Shown one piece after another: positions 1-10,756 of a DNA stretch of 64,000 nt. The DNA is from Forficula auricularia (lineage: Eukaryota > Arthropoda > Insecta > Dermaptera > Forficulidae). The stretch is from the NCBI GenBank assembly GCA_024734495.1, contig JALMQS010000075.1, positions 3,712,935 to 3,776,934 on the forward strand, written 5' to 3'. Made by a program: the position numbers and the translations under genes. The notes beneath the pieces were generated by a model. That model was not told the origin of the DNA. It worked only from the letters and a program-made list of their open reading frames with translations, and did not search any database. Every line of letters starts with the position of its first letter. Position 1 is the first letter of the stretch.

Positions 1-1450
1 TATTTATTCCCGAAATTTGAAGTTGATCATCTGTCCCATTACCGAGAAATAAATTATTGAAAATTGTCCTTTTAACATGGAAGTAAATGGACCGAGCTTT
101 TAAAAGGGCTATAACTTCTATACAAATTATACCATTTCCAACAAATTTATACTGATCAATAATTCAACTTTTATGAATCGAATGATACATTTTTCAATAG
201 ATTTGACAGACTAGTTAATTAGTTATTCATAAATGTAAAAAAATAAAAAGTTATTTGCAGCCAACAGAATATAACAAAAACACTGTACAAAAACTACTGT
301 AAACAACGTAAAAAATATAAAGTTATTTGCAGTCAACAAAATATAACACAAACACTAGTGTAGAATTCCAACTCTATATCTTGAGATTGTTTTTGTGTTA
401 AATAAATGTATTTATAATGAAAAAAAAATTATCTCAAAATACTTTTTATTAATATTATCAAAACAAAGATTTTTATTCAAAATTAACCTCATTATTAACA
501 GTTTTTTTTAATTAAAAAATTTAGTAGGCAGACGTTGTCACTCTGTAGAAATACAAAAGATTTTTTCGAAGATCAGCCAGATAGATAAGCTATGCCGAAC
601 TCCCTTAAGCGGGGGGAGAGGAGGTTGAAAATTAAAATTAAAGATTTTCAGACTCTAAAAACCAAGAAAAATGAAATATACTATGACATAATGAACCTAT
701 AATAAAAGAGTTATTATTATATATGTACTATTTTGTACTTAAAATACTATTTGACATTCAAGCGATGTATTGGTGAAATTCTCGATGAGGTGACATCTAT
801 TCGAGATATATAGAATTAATAATTAAATGTAAAATTAACCCCAGCTAATATTATATATTAGTTAGCAGTCGCTTGGGGAACTCTTTTAGGTGAATTAATA
901 AACTAAACAAACATATTCTTATAGAGAACAATATTTGTGTTACCCATCAAAGACTGCCTCTAGTGGGTGCAGATTTTCGCCAATTGTAATATTTGGCTGA
1001 TTCTCAAAACAAAGTCGAAAAATGACTCTGATAATTTGATGGAACCTTTTTTTTAATTATTATGGAATTGCTTTTGTTAATTTGTCAGTACATGGGCTAA
1101 TTGTCTAAAAGGTTATAGTGGTCCCCAACTTTTTTGAGCTTAAGGGGGGATGAGGGGGTCCATATTGTTATGGGTTCTGAATAGTTCGGGAAAAAAATGA
1201 TAAATGTTGAGAGACAACTTGGAACATAAACTTGTTCTTGTACTGGTTTACTGGACCGTCGCTTAGAAAACAAACACCAACAATTTCCATGAGGGGGAGA
1301 GGGAATGAGAAAACGAAACATTATTGCACCAAAGTAGAAAAAATAACCTTATATTTCCCATGTGAATGTACGATACTTTATTAATACTAGAAACACCCAT
1401 AATTATATGATAAATGATACATAAATAAGCACATAACTTTTTAAAACACG
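1..1450. other. AT-rich DNA without a recognised gene
   Basis: No convincing gene. Two imperfect copies of a roughly 36-bp stretch beginning AGTTATTTGCAG lie about 72 bp apart near 248-284 and 320-355, a short tandem duplication. Short open frames on the minus strand show no recognisable domain. Confidence 0.5.
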
Positions 1451-1458
1451 GTGTGAGG

Positions 1459-1693
1459 CAGGCGCGGATCCAGACCTCTGATTGGGGGGGAGGGGCGGTC
1501 GCCGGTATATAAGTCAATTGTCCAGACGCGGGGGGGGGGGCAGAGAGACCGCCCCCCACACACAATTTTATTTTCTTCAATTTTAAAATTTAATGTTATA
1601 TAAAAAATTAAATAAACATATAAAAAATGTTGATCTCCAATGCTTTGGGGGGGCGGTCGCCCCTATCGTCCCCCTCCCCTGGATCCGCGCATG
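1459..1693. mobile_element. hAT-like MITE, 235 bp, with 8-bp target duplication
   Basis: The ends are inverted repeats, CAGGCGCGGATCCAG on the left and its near complement ending GGATCCGCGCATG on the right. The 8-bp direct repeat GTGTGAGG flanks it exactly at 1451-1458 and 1694-1701. An 8-bp duplication with CA...TG ends is the hAT signature. The interior has runs of G and C and no transposase, so it is non-autonomous. Confidence 0.85.
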
Positions 1694-1701
1694 GTGTGAG
1701 G

Positions 1702-2506
1702 GAATGACGGCCCAAAATGTAAACTTGGAAGAAAAAAAATATTTTTAATAGAGTTAATTAACACTAAATCTGATAACGCATCGTCCAGTCTGGCATATTT
1801 TTAAAATATCAATATTGCCAACTTCTAAAAACAATAAGGAGGCGTTCACTATATATTTTGAAATTATGTTTTAATCCTACTTTTATACAAGGATGAGGGA
1901 ATATTTAGTTTGTAAGGACGAATTCGTAAAACATATTTTGAACTTTCTGCCGCGGTAGCTCGTCGCTTGTAAACTAAACGTCACTCATTGCACGGCAGAC
2001 TATTAACACGAGCAAATGATAAGATAGTAGCACAGTTATAACGAATTTTGAATTATGTCTTTGAACAGGATTGCTGGACAAAGTGAGGAATGATTTTTAG
2101 GGTATTTACTTGAACATATATTTTTATTTAATATAAAAAAGATAAATCTGTTTTATAATTTGGTACGCCTAGGGATGTAGTTTTATAAAAAATTATTTGT
2201 TACGAAAACTTAGGATCCCATTTCAGAAGAATCAACAAGGACAGCAATTTCGATTTTTTTTTGAGAATCACCCATTTATTGTTTAATTTATCAATTTTTA
2301 ATCTGATATTTAAGATCTTCATTTTGTTCCTTTTAAAAATTGAAATTAATACCTATCCTGTAAATCACTTATTGAAATCACCTTTTTCATTAAAATTCTA
2401 TCGGAACGCTTTTTCGCTTTCGAAATTCTGGTTGAACATTGGTTTGCGTGATGGCTGGTTGTTCTCGTTATTGCTGCTGTCACAATTCATTAGTTGTAAT
2501 GAGTGA
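1702..2506. other. AT-rich DNA, nothing recognised
   Basis: No repeat or gene could be assigned. The 81-residue open frame at 2261-2506 is hydrophobic and AT-driven with no family resemblance. Confidence 0.4.
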
Positions 2507-2625
2507 TGCTGTGCTTCGTAATTAGAGCCGATGGCTCATTGGGCACGTGCAGGTGCTTCCTGTCACGGATTAATTGCCCCCACGCACCACCCTTGCTTAG
2601 TTCCAACCAATCCCCTGCATGTAAA
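2507..2625. other. GC-richer single-copy block
   Basis: Clearly more GC-rich than its surroundings, not repeated elsewhere in the window and without a usable reading frame. It contains ATTAATTG, a homeodomain-type core, next to a C run. A candidate conserved non-coding element, inferred from composition only. Confidence 0.3.
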
Positions 2626-2767
2626 ATTTGCACTTGATGAGAAGGGAGTAATTTATTACTTTATAAGGCATTGAAGCATAAGATGAATCCGGGAATAATA
2701 ACATTAGATGAAATCGAATAATCCCAATGAATAAATATACAAGTCGTGTGTGCGATAGATATAAGTA

Positions 2768-2850
2768 CAGTCGATTCTCGATAATTCGAAATCCAAGGGA
2801 CTACAAGAAAAATTTGAATTATCGGGACTTCTAATTATTAAGAGTTTATA
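2768..2850. mobile_element. pogo/Tigger-like terminal repeat fragment
   Basis: TA followed by CAGTCGATTCTCGATAATTC resembles the terminal inverted repeat of pogo/Tigger-type elements. A partly complementary AATTATCGGGAC follows about 45 bp later. No full second end was found, so this is a fragment or very short derivative. Confidence 0.45.
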
Positions 2851-2940
2851 TTTTTGAAAATATGGATGAGCTTACATAAATATTATACTCCCTTGATCAA
2901 AAAGTTCCCCGAATTTATTCAGAAAATTAAAAATACAAGT

Positions 2941-3619
2941 TTATTCATCTAAATCTATATTGTCCCCTTCAAAGTAATCCCCATCGACTGCAACACACTT
3001 ATGCCAGCGCTTGATCCAATCCTCGAAACATTTTTTATATTCGGTTTTCGGTATGTCCATCAGTGCTTCCTGCGATTTTTCCATTACTTCCTCTCGACTG
3101 CTGAAACGCGTTCCCCATAATGGATTTTTAACTCGATTGAACAGAAAGAAGTCACAGGGAGCCAAGTCAGGTGAATTCGGTGACTGTTGGATGGTATTTG
3201 TTGCATTTTTCGTCAAAAAATTTCGAATAATGATGGCACTGTGTGATGGTGCGTTATCATGCTGTTTGCTGCTACACGACGGAAACCCAAATCATAAACC
3301 AAAATGTCTTGGACGGATCCATAGGCAATGTTCAAGCCCTCCGCTATCTCTCTGATGGTTAATTTGCGGTTATTGACCAACATTTCTTTTACTTTATCAA
3401 TGTTTTCGTCGGTTTTCGATGTCGATGGACTGCCACTGCGTTCATCATCTTCGATTGACTCACGACCACTTTTGAACCGCTCGTGCCACTGGTAAACGAC
3501 CGTTTTCTTTAGAGAATCGTTGCCGAAACACTTTTCTAACATTTCCAACGTTCGCGCACCATTAAATCCGTTTTTACGCAAAATTTAATACAAGTTCGTT
3601 GTTGCAAATTTAAATCCAT
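2941..3619 (-). pseudogene. mariner (DD34D) transposase, internally deleted and frameshifted
   Basis: A Tc1/mariner-superfamily transposase would cut and rejoin transposon ends at TA sites. The N-terminal half is present: a helix-turn-helix region with the QWHERFK and DDERSGSPSTS stretches typical of mariner, then a second helix-turn-helix ending at LGFRRVAA. The catalytic segment follows after a junction: HDNAPSH holds the second aspartate, and exactly 34 residues later APCD holds the third, then FFLF and the usual C-terminal stretch ending at 2941. The part with the first catalytic aspartate, roughly 100-150 residues, is missing. Two frame changes are visible, one near residue 17 after the start at 3619 and one at the deletion junction near 3265-3295. 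The copy is dead. The most similar families are irritans/mauritiana-type mariners; this is a family judgement, not a search result. Confidence 0.93.
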
Positions 3620-3748
3620 TTCTAAAATTGTAAAAAATCGCTAACACACACAGAGATAGATGTTCTTGGCTACGTAACTTTTGCAAATGTCAAGCTATGA
3701 CGCTAAGATTTAGAGGGAATACCAACAACAGATGTACCAACTTAACAA

Positions 3749-3811
3749 AATAAACTGCAACGGATCGTTGCTAAACTTTATCCAAATTCATTTGAAATAT
3801 TAATATGTTTG
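3749..3811 (+). mobile_element. Left piece of interspersed element A, interrupted by the satellite array
   Basis: This matches the first 60 bp of the copy at 38106-38698, from ATAAACTGCAACGG to AATATGTT. The match resumes at 6046 with CTAGAGTAAAG. The intervening 2.2 kb is therefore an insertion into, or expansion within, this copy. Confidence 0.8.
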
Positions 3812-3887
3812 TTCCTTTATTATTAATCAGATATCACTTGCAATTTGTAGTTCATATTGACATTAATTCAAAAATAATTTCATTTAA

Positions 3888-5873
3888 GAGTCGAGGAATA
3901 ACCATTCTACATTGATTTTTGACATTTCGGTTATTATTGTAACCATTGCTGAAGACATAGAGGAATCGACTTAAAATCAAAATAGCCATCGATTCTCATC
4001 TAATACTTGAGGAATAACAATTCTACATTAGGTTTTTGACGTTTCGATTATTATTGGTAACCATTGCTGAAGACATGGAGGAATCGACTTAAAATCAAAA
4101 ATAACGATCGATTCTTATCTAATACTAGAGGAATAACCTTTATTGCATTCAATTTTCGATCGTTATTTTTGATTTTATGTCGATTCCTCTATGTCTTCAG
4201 CAAGGTTACTAATAATAATCGAAACGTCAAAAATCTAATGTAGAATGTGTTATTCCTCAAGTATTAGATGAGAATCAATCGTCTATTTTTGATTTTAAGT
4301 CGATTCCTCCATGTCTTCAGCAATGGTTACCAATAAAAACCGAAACGTCAAAAATCCAATATAGAATGATTATTCCTCAAGTACTAGATGAGAATCAATC
4401 GCTATTTTTGGTTTAAAGTCGATTTCTCTATGTCTTCAGCAATGGTTACTAATAAAAACCGAAACGTCAAAAATCCAATATAGAATGATTATTCCTCAAG
4501 TACTAGATGAGAATCAATCGCTATTTTTGGTTTAAAGTCGATTTCTCTATGTCTTCAGCAATGGTTACTAATAAAAACCGAAACGTCAAAAATCCAATAT
4601 AGAATGATTATTCCTCAAGTACTAGATGAGAATCAATCGCTATTTTTGGTTTAAAGTCGATTTCTCATGTCTTCAGCAATGGTTACTAATAAAAACCGAA
4701 ACGTCAAAAATCCAATATAGAATGATTATTCCTCAAGTACTAGATGAGAATCAATCGCTATTTTTGGTTTAAAGTCGATTTCTCATGTCTTCAGCAATGG
4801 TTACTAATAAAAACCGAAACGTCAAAAATCCAATATAGAATGATTATTCCTCAAGTACTAGATGAGAATCAATCGCTATTTTTGGTTTAAAGTCGATTTC
4901 TCTATGTCTTCAGCAATGGTTACTAATAAAAACCGAAACGTCAAAATCCAATATAGAATGATTATTCCTCAAGTACTAGATGAGAATCAATCGCTATTTT
5001 TGGTTTAAAGTCGATTTCTCTATGTCTTCAGTAATGGTTACTAATAAAAACCGAAACGTCAAAAATCCAATATAGAATGATTATTCCTCAAGTACTAGAT
5101 GAGAATCAATCGCTATTTTTGGTTTAAAGTCGATTTCTCTATGTCTTCAGCAATGGTTACTAATAAAAACCGAAACGTCAAAAATCCAATATAGAATGAT
5201 TATTCCTCAAGTATTAGATGAGAATCAATCGCTATTTTTGGTTTAAAGTCGATTTCTCTATGTCTTCAGCAATGGTTACTAATAAAAACCGAAACGTCAA
5301 AAATCCAATATAGAATGATTATTCCTCAAGTACTAGATGAGAATCAATCGCTATTTTTGGTTTAAAGTCGATTCTCTATGTCTTCAGCAATGGTTACTAA
5401 TAAAAACCGAAACGTCAAAAATCCAATATAGAATGATTATTCCTCAAGTACTAGATGAGAATCAATCGCTATTTTTGGTTTAAAGTCGATTTCTCTATGT
5501 CTTCAGCAATGGTTACTAATAAAAACCGAAACGTCAAAAATCCAATATAGAATGATTATTCCTCAAGTACTAGATGAGAATCAATCGCTATTTTTGGTTT
5601 AAAGTCGATTTCTCTATGTCTTCAGCAATGGTTACTAATAAAAACCGAAACGTCAAAAATCCAATATAGAATGATTATTCCTCAAGTACTAGATGAGAAT
5701 CAATCGCTATTTTTGGTTTAAAGTCGATTTCTCTATGTCTTCAGCAATGGTTACTAATAAAAACCGAAACGTCAAAAATCCAATATAGAATGATTATTCC
5801 TCAAGTACTAGATGAGAATCAATCGCTATTTTTGGTTTAAAATCGATTTCTCTGTCTTCAGCAAAGGTAACGG
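3888..5873. repeat. 119-bp satellite array with an internal inversion
   Basis: About 16 monomers of roughly 119 bp. Two copies at 3888-4135 run in the opposite orientation to the rest (from about 4157). The switch lies near 4140-4157, giving a head-to-head palindrome. Copies from 4320 to 5850 are almost identical and differ mainly by 1-bp deletions, so homogenisation is recent. Each monomer holds a small hairpin GGTTACTAATAAAAACC followed by GAAACGTC. Two diverged monomers recur at 15639-15832. Confidence 0.95.
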
Positions 5874-6045
5874 ATAAGAAAACAACGCAGTTGCTATGGT
5901 TACTCATAAAAATTCCTCCCAAATTTTTAGCATTTCACAGAGAGAAGCCTATCCATTCTTACTTAAGCAAGGCTAAATGAGCTATATTAAAACTTTCAAA
6001 TGAATAAATTTTAAAGAATTTAAAAATTAAAAAAGTACCATCTTA

Positions 6046-6586
6046 CTCTAGAGTAAAGTACTTTAAAATATAATTTTACTAAAAACTTTATTTAACCTTT
6101 TTGTGGTCCCCAAGGTACTTAATTAGGATATTAAATTTCATCAAAATTGGTTAAGTCATTTTCAAGATATTTAGAAAACTAAAAAAGTACTGAAATAAAG
6201 TACTAATGTTTGTGGGCCGATATGTACCAAAACTAATCAGCGCTTCATTTTGTTAAACTAATGGTAGGTTTTCAATTTCATTTCAATCGGTGCAACGGTG
6301 TGGAAAAAATCGTGGGCCAAAAAAGCGATAACATACATCCATCCATACATACATACATACATCCGCACGCACTAAATGAAAAATCGCACTTTTTGGCCTC
6401 TCGACGAGACCCCATGTAATTTTTGGCAAAACCGTCACGTGCTAAAATTCAACTTAATTGAATACTACAATTTGTGACTTTAATTGAGTCCATGGGTTCC
6501 GTAGTCTTTACCTGAGGACCCTCTTGAAGCCACGCTTGCCCCGAGAGCGATTACAATACTTTACCCATGCTTGGCATTGGATGAAG
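6046..6586 (+). mobile_element. Right piece of interspersed element A (copy 1)
   Basis: Homologous to 27340-27922 and 38106-38698. The shared body includes a TACTTTAAAATATAATTTTA stretch, a CATC/CATA microsatellite at about 6331-6362, the phrase GGCCTCTCGACGAGACCCC and an end near TACCCATGC...GGAT. No open frame spans it, so it is non-autonomous. Confidence 0.85.
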
Positions 6587-6796
6587 GAAAATACAGGACT
6601 CCAACGAGTCGGAACGATGGGAGCGCCATACGGGGGGGGCTATTCCGGGAACTTTTTAACCAAGGTAGTATATAAATAGCCTCAAGTAAAAATAATGAAA
6701 ACGACAAAAAAGAACTACTTTTTAATAACCTCTTTTCCGATAATTATTCCAATACCATTTTCTCCGTCAATCTACTCTTTTCCCAATCTCTACAAA

Positions 6797-6985
6797 TTTT
6801 TTTTTTTTTTTTATTTTTTAATAAATTTTATTAAACCAATTATTTTACATTAATTAATGTATACCTTGTATTTTAGCTTCGATTTCGGAGAGATTGCTTC
6901 TCCACCATCGAGTGTCCTTATTCATATTTAGTCCGTGTTTTTAATAAGAGGAAAAATCTAGTTCGATACAAAACCTCTTTTCCTA
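6797..6985 (-). mobile_element. SINE-like repeat B, copy 1 (A-tail toward low coordinates)
   Basis: A poly-T run at 6798-6813 precedes a body of about 170 bp containing CTCCACCATCGAGTGTCCTT. The same body is found at 20159-20365 (same orientation) and 30181-30338 (opposite orientation, with an A tail). One-sided A tails point to retroposition. No clear A and B boxes are visible, so the RNA source is unknown. Confidence 0.7.
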
Positions 6986-7183
6986 TAATTATTTAATTCC
7001 ATTATTCCCAATCCAAGTCAGATTAGTTAATCTTTCCTTCCTCTCAATCCTCCCTTTTTCTCTACAAATTTATAATACTCAAAGATGTTAATCCTATTTA
7101 GTGTTCCTATATGTGAGATTTTACGTCAAGATTTTGGCCAGAATTTATTTCTATCTATCTATACTCTAGCTCGAAAAGTTCCA

Positions 7184-7432
7184 TAATAACTGAGCAAGAT
7201 GCGAGGTAGGTTTCACAAAAGAAATAAATAAAATTGAGTTTTTGAATTCGATATATTAGGTGAGCCCATCATCAGTTTACTTTGACTCCTGATGATGGAT
7301 TACCCTCGAAACATGGAATCAAACTAATTTTGTTTTATTTTCTTTTGTGAAACCTACCTCTCATCTTGCTCAAGTTTTATTATTATATTAAAATGTTTCA
7401 CCTAGAACCAACATCTAACTCCTTAAGTTATT
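7184..7432 (-). mobile_element. Palindromic hammerhead-family element with 10-bp target duplication
   Basis: The direct repeat AAAAGTTCCA flanks it at 7174-7183 and 7433-7442. Arms of about 80 bp beginning GAGCAAGATG and containing GTAGGTTTCAC are inverted around 7260-7315. The centre carries CTGATGA at 7289-7295 and GAAAC at 7308-7312, with a decayed partner (TCATCAG) on the other strand. The one-sided head, TGTTTCACCTAGAACCAACA, lies at the right, so the element reads on the minus strand. The ribozyme core looks damaged. Confidence 0.75.
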
Positions 7433-7541
7433 AAAAGTTCCAGTTCAAAAATGCAAAAGAAAAAATCTATCCATGATTTTTAACAGTGAAATCATAATAT
7501 AGGCATAAATAAGCAATGTTATATTATAGTTTAATATTAAT

Positions 7542-7870
7542 TAATAAAGTGAAGGGTGAGTAGTTTCTACAGTGAATGAAGAACTTTAAAGAGGTTTGAG
7601 TACAAACTCGATATATTTCGGATTAGTCCATCATTTGTGACTCACAGGCCAAAAACTGAAAACTCACTACCCTTTACTTTATTAATTAATTACTATTATT
7701 AATTAATTGTAATGTTTTTAACCTGTAAACTCCTGATGATGGACTAATAATTCGAAATATATTGAGTTTGTATAAACCTCTTTGAGTTTTACTTCATTCC
7801 CTGTGAAACTACACACCCTTTACTTTATTAATTAATATAATGTTACACCTAAAACCTAAACTACTTTCCC
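7542..7870 (-). mobile_element. Palindromic hammerhead-family element, AATAAAGT subfamily
   Basis: Arms beginning ATTAATAAAGTGAAGGG are inverted at 7542-7660 and 7740-7835. It belongs to the same subfamily as 44017-44701 and 63605-63750. The right end carries the head TGTTACACCTAAAACC. The left-arm core is eroded (TCATTTG instead of TCATCAG); the right-arm core is intact in outline. No clear target duplication. Confidence 0.75.
7727..7769 (+). ncRNA. Hammerhead-like ribozyme motif
   Basis: Stem I is AAACTC paired with GAGTTT. Inside it are CTGATGA, one extra T, a weak stem II (GGA with TTC), GAA, the self-complementary ATATAT as stem III, and T as the cleavage base. The order matches a type I hammerhead with a stem III that would work best as a dimer. 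Confidence 0.55.
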
Positions 7871-7939
7871 TAAGTAAAATTTATTATTAATTACTACGAC
7901 ATATCTAGCGACCCGAGTCTTGGAAAAATTTTCACTTTT

Positions 7940-8215
7940 TTTCTTAATTAATAAATGTGCGGAGGCGATTCTTTCATTAGAATCCGATCGAGGAAAATAA
8001 CTAAAAAGGGTGTGGATAGAATGATATAACTTCTTCCTTTATAGCGAAGGAAATGCAATTCAAGTCCTGTTCAGACTATTAAAGATTCAATTTTTAATTT
8101 CTATTATTCTAGGAATGGCTCTTGGATCAAAATTATACTCGTTATAGAGAGAGCAAATATTTAATTGAACTTCAATAAAATTCAGACAATAATGTGAAAA
8201 AAAAAATACCTGTTC
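7940..8215. repeat. Interspersed repeat D, copy 1
   Basis: Shares with 61410-61560 and the tandem block at 62378-62700 phrases such as GAGCGATTCTTT-like starts, CTTCCTTTATAG, TCAGACTATTA and TTTCTATTATTCTAG. Orientation is the same in all. No coding capacity; class unknown. Confidence 0.6.
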
Positions 8216-8394
8216 TAACTGGCAAACGTACTGGGCCGTGAAAAAGTTTTACTTTTTTTTTCATTTTTATCATTCAATAGAAAAATTAGATTCATAAAAA
8301 AAAATCGTCTTAGAAAGTTTGTTCTGTAGCAAAATTTTTGTATTTTCAATGCGGAGAACTGTTTAGATTTTGGTATCTTTAAGCCAGTGTTTCT

Positions 8395-8559
8395 CAACCT
8401 GTGTGCCACGAGAGTTTTTGACAAATAATTAAAATTCCATGGGTTTTGTAACTTTGAAATAGTATTTGTAATTACTTCATTTTTGTATATTTAGGTGTTC
8501 CGCAAATGATTCCAGATATTTTTAGTGTGCCGTCAACCAAAAAAGGTTGAGAAACACTG
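8395..8559. mobile_element. hAT-like MITE with CAGTGTTTCTCAACC ends
   Basis: Terminal inverted repeats CAGTGTTTCTCAACC and GGTTGAGAAACACTG are perfect. This end sequence is typical of the SPIN/Charlie-like hAT group. It is 165 bp and non-coding. I do not see matching 8-bp flanks, so the insertion is old or the flanks have mutated. Confidence 0.85.
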
Positions 8560-9570
8560 ATCTATATACTTAAATAAGATGATAAATAATGACACTATTA
8601 TTTACACTTTTTTTCTTTACCTTTACCTTTTGATAATCGATTAGCTTCGCTTATTTTCTTATTGATTAAATATAAAAATATTTCTCAATTTTTTTCCCCT
8701 AATCCCTTTCTGGGTCTTATGAGATTTTTTTTTTTTTTTTTTGCTCCAATTTGAAAGCTACCTGTCTGGTAAAAAGAAGCCTCCCTCGTTTTCCTTCGGG
8801 ACCATCATTATTATTTTTATTGTCCGTTCTCCGATTGTGTTGTGAGATGTGCTGCTCAAGAATCTACCGGAGCGAATATTCTCCATTGCTCTGGCCTCTT
8901 TCTAACTCCATCTAATAGAGATCTAATCACCTGTCCGCAAATTACCTAAAGAGCTCAGACAGCCTAAAGAATCAATTCAATTCTCTTTTGGTGTTGTAAA
9001 CCCCGGAATTCGTTTCTTATTCATTCAAGGTATCTTTCGCCTAATCTTCGATCTCTTTCTATTTAACATTGTATTACGACAGAAGAACAGGTTATCCGCT
9101 TCAGTTTAGGCTGCGTCCAAAAATAAACATTAACAGAGCTGGTCATTTACTGGCGAATGCGCCGGTCAAGTTGTAGATACTGGGCAACCTACTTTAATTC
9201 TGAATTCAGTCTCATTGTCGTCAAATTTGTTGTCAATGGCTTTGACATATTTAAAACATCGATTCCCAAAGAGTCGAGAGAAATTAAGCAACATATAGCG
9301 CGATTTGCTCGGTGGCGGATTACTCCCTAGAACTGTGTAGAATTTTTACAGCTTTCCCCAACCTGCTCGTGTTGCGTGCATCCCTAACTTAGTGGATGGA
9401 ATTGATTGGGAGGGAGTTGCGACCCACTATCTTCGCTAGAAAAGTAGCCACTATATTCCTTAAGAGTATATTGTATTACCAGTGGAGATATAAAAACTGG
9501 TCACTATAACATACTATATATATTCATCTAGATTAATTTGTAACAACGCTTAGAGAAATTTCTCTAAAAA
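8560..9570. other. Mixed AT-rich DNA, nothing recognised
   Basis: Contains a poly-T run near 8727-8742. A moderately GC-richer stretch at 9100-9440 has no long open frame and no copy elsewhere in the window. It may be single-copy DNA or an unidentified old element. Confidence 0.3.
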
Positions 9571-9577
9571 AATTACC

Positions 9578-9648
9578 CTCTTGCCTAGAATCGAACCGAC
9601 GAACTCTTGAACTATGGTCGTCAGCTCTAACCACTAGACCAATGTCAC
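9578..9648 (-). repeat. tRNA-like sequence, probable SINE head
   Basis: On the minus strand an A box (TGGTCTAGTGG) is followed about 45 bases later by a B box (GGTTCGATTCT), the internal promoter of RNA polymerase III. The acceptor arms do not pair, so it is not a functional tRNA. The following bases to about 9520 form a body partly shared with 21310-21345. Confidence 0.65.
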
Positions 9649-9779
9649 ATTAATATTTATATCTTGATTTCTGTTACTAAAACTATATATTTTTGATTTA
9701 GACTTTGTGTCAAGATAATATTGTATTCATTTGTACTCGAATGAAAATGAAAAAACACCAATAGATTTTAAATTAAGAA

Positions 9780-10165
9780 ACATTAAATATATATTAATTA
9801 ACGAGGCAAATTTGAAATATAATTCTCAGCTCTGATTTTAAACTGATGGCTCCAATCGATTTTCATTAACCAGGCAAATTTGAAATATATATATTCGAAT
9901 TTTGAAATGAAAGACTCCAATTCTTTTTAAATTAAGAAACATTAAATATATTGATAATTGTTCCTCCCCCCCCTCCCCCCGCCACTCAAAAATTAAAGAT
10001 GCGAAACTTTTAAGAGACGATGTATTTTCGGTAGTTTACGGGTATACATTTGGAGTGTGGTTTTTTAAGAGGAATAAAAATTTTTGGACCGAGACGCTGC
10101 CCGCCAGGGCACCAGCCCGGAGGGCCGAGTTTCGAGGGCGTGCCGAAGGCACGCACGAAAAGCTT
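9780..10165 (+). mobile_element. Interspersed repeat E, copy 1, with GC-rich hairpins at its 3' end
   Basis: Shared with 21330-22125. The AT-rich body is interrupted by a C run at 9964-9980. The last 85 bp are GC-rich and strongly conserved: GCCCGCCAGGGCACC, then GCCCGGAGGGC, then the hairpin CGTGCCGAAGGCACG at 10139-10153. Conservation concentrated in foldable GC-rich segments suggests a structured RNA tail. Confidence 0.7.
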
Positions 10166-10177
10166 GTATTATATAAT

Positions 10178-10449
10178 TAAGGACTATATTTTTTTTATGC
10201 AGATAATTTATATTTTTTTGCCAACGTTTCATCAACTTTGTTGACTTCTTCAAGGCTCAAATAGTTATTTTCCCCTCATATTTGTCATTGATGTTAATGA
10301 CTTGCCTTGCTATGTTTACTAAGAAAGAATAATTATAAAAATGACAAATATGCAGGGAAGATAACTATTTGAGCCCTGAAGATGTCAACAAAGTTGATGA
10401 AACGTTGGCAATAAACTATAATTTATTTGCATAAAAAATAGTCCTTATT
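10178..10449 (+). mobile_element. Palindromic hammerhead-family element, ACGT subfamily
   Basis: Arms of about 110 bp (10178-10290 and 10341-10449) are inverted around a short spacer. Each arm carries a core: intact on the plus strand (see 10373-10409), decayed on the minus strand at 10226-10253, where the essential first C is T. Confidence 0.75.
10373..10409 (+). ncRNA. Hammerhead-like ribozyme motif
   Basis: Stem I GCC with GGC, CTGAAGA, extra T, stem II GTCAAC with GTTGAT around AAA, GAA, self-complementary ACGT as stem III, T as cleavage base. Stem I is only 3 bp, so activity is uncertain. Confidence 0.55.
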
Positions 10450-10756
10450 TCCCGATAACAACTTTAGTAATTTAATCGAGGACATAACTAATCAAAAAAA
10501 TATTATATAAGTTGATAAACACTAATATTTATATATAATATTTGCATAAAGTCGAAATAAACGGACTAGATATTTTTGAAGATATGAGATTATCCACAAA
10601 AACCAACTTAGTTTAATTGAAAAGATTTTGTTTTACCGAGAATAGCAGAGTTGTTGATCCATAAAGAGAAATTAATGATGATATCCTTTGCTTGATGCAA
10701 ATAAACATATATATAGGTACATACATATATATATATATACCAAATGTAAATATATG

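Noticed and set aside
3888..5873. CRISPR-like or tRNA-array interpretation of the 119-bp repeats
   Set aside because: Whole units repeat with no spacers, and no A/B boxes are present.
9578..9648. Functional tRNA gene
   Set aside because: A and B boxes are present but the acceptor stem does not pair, so it is a SINE-type head.
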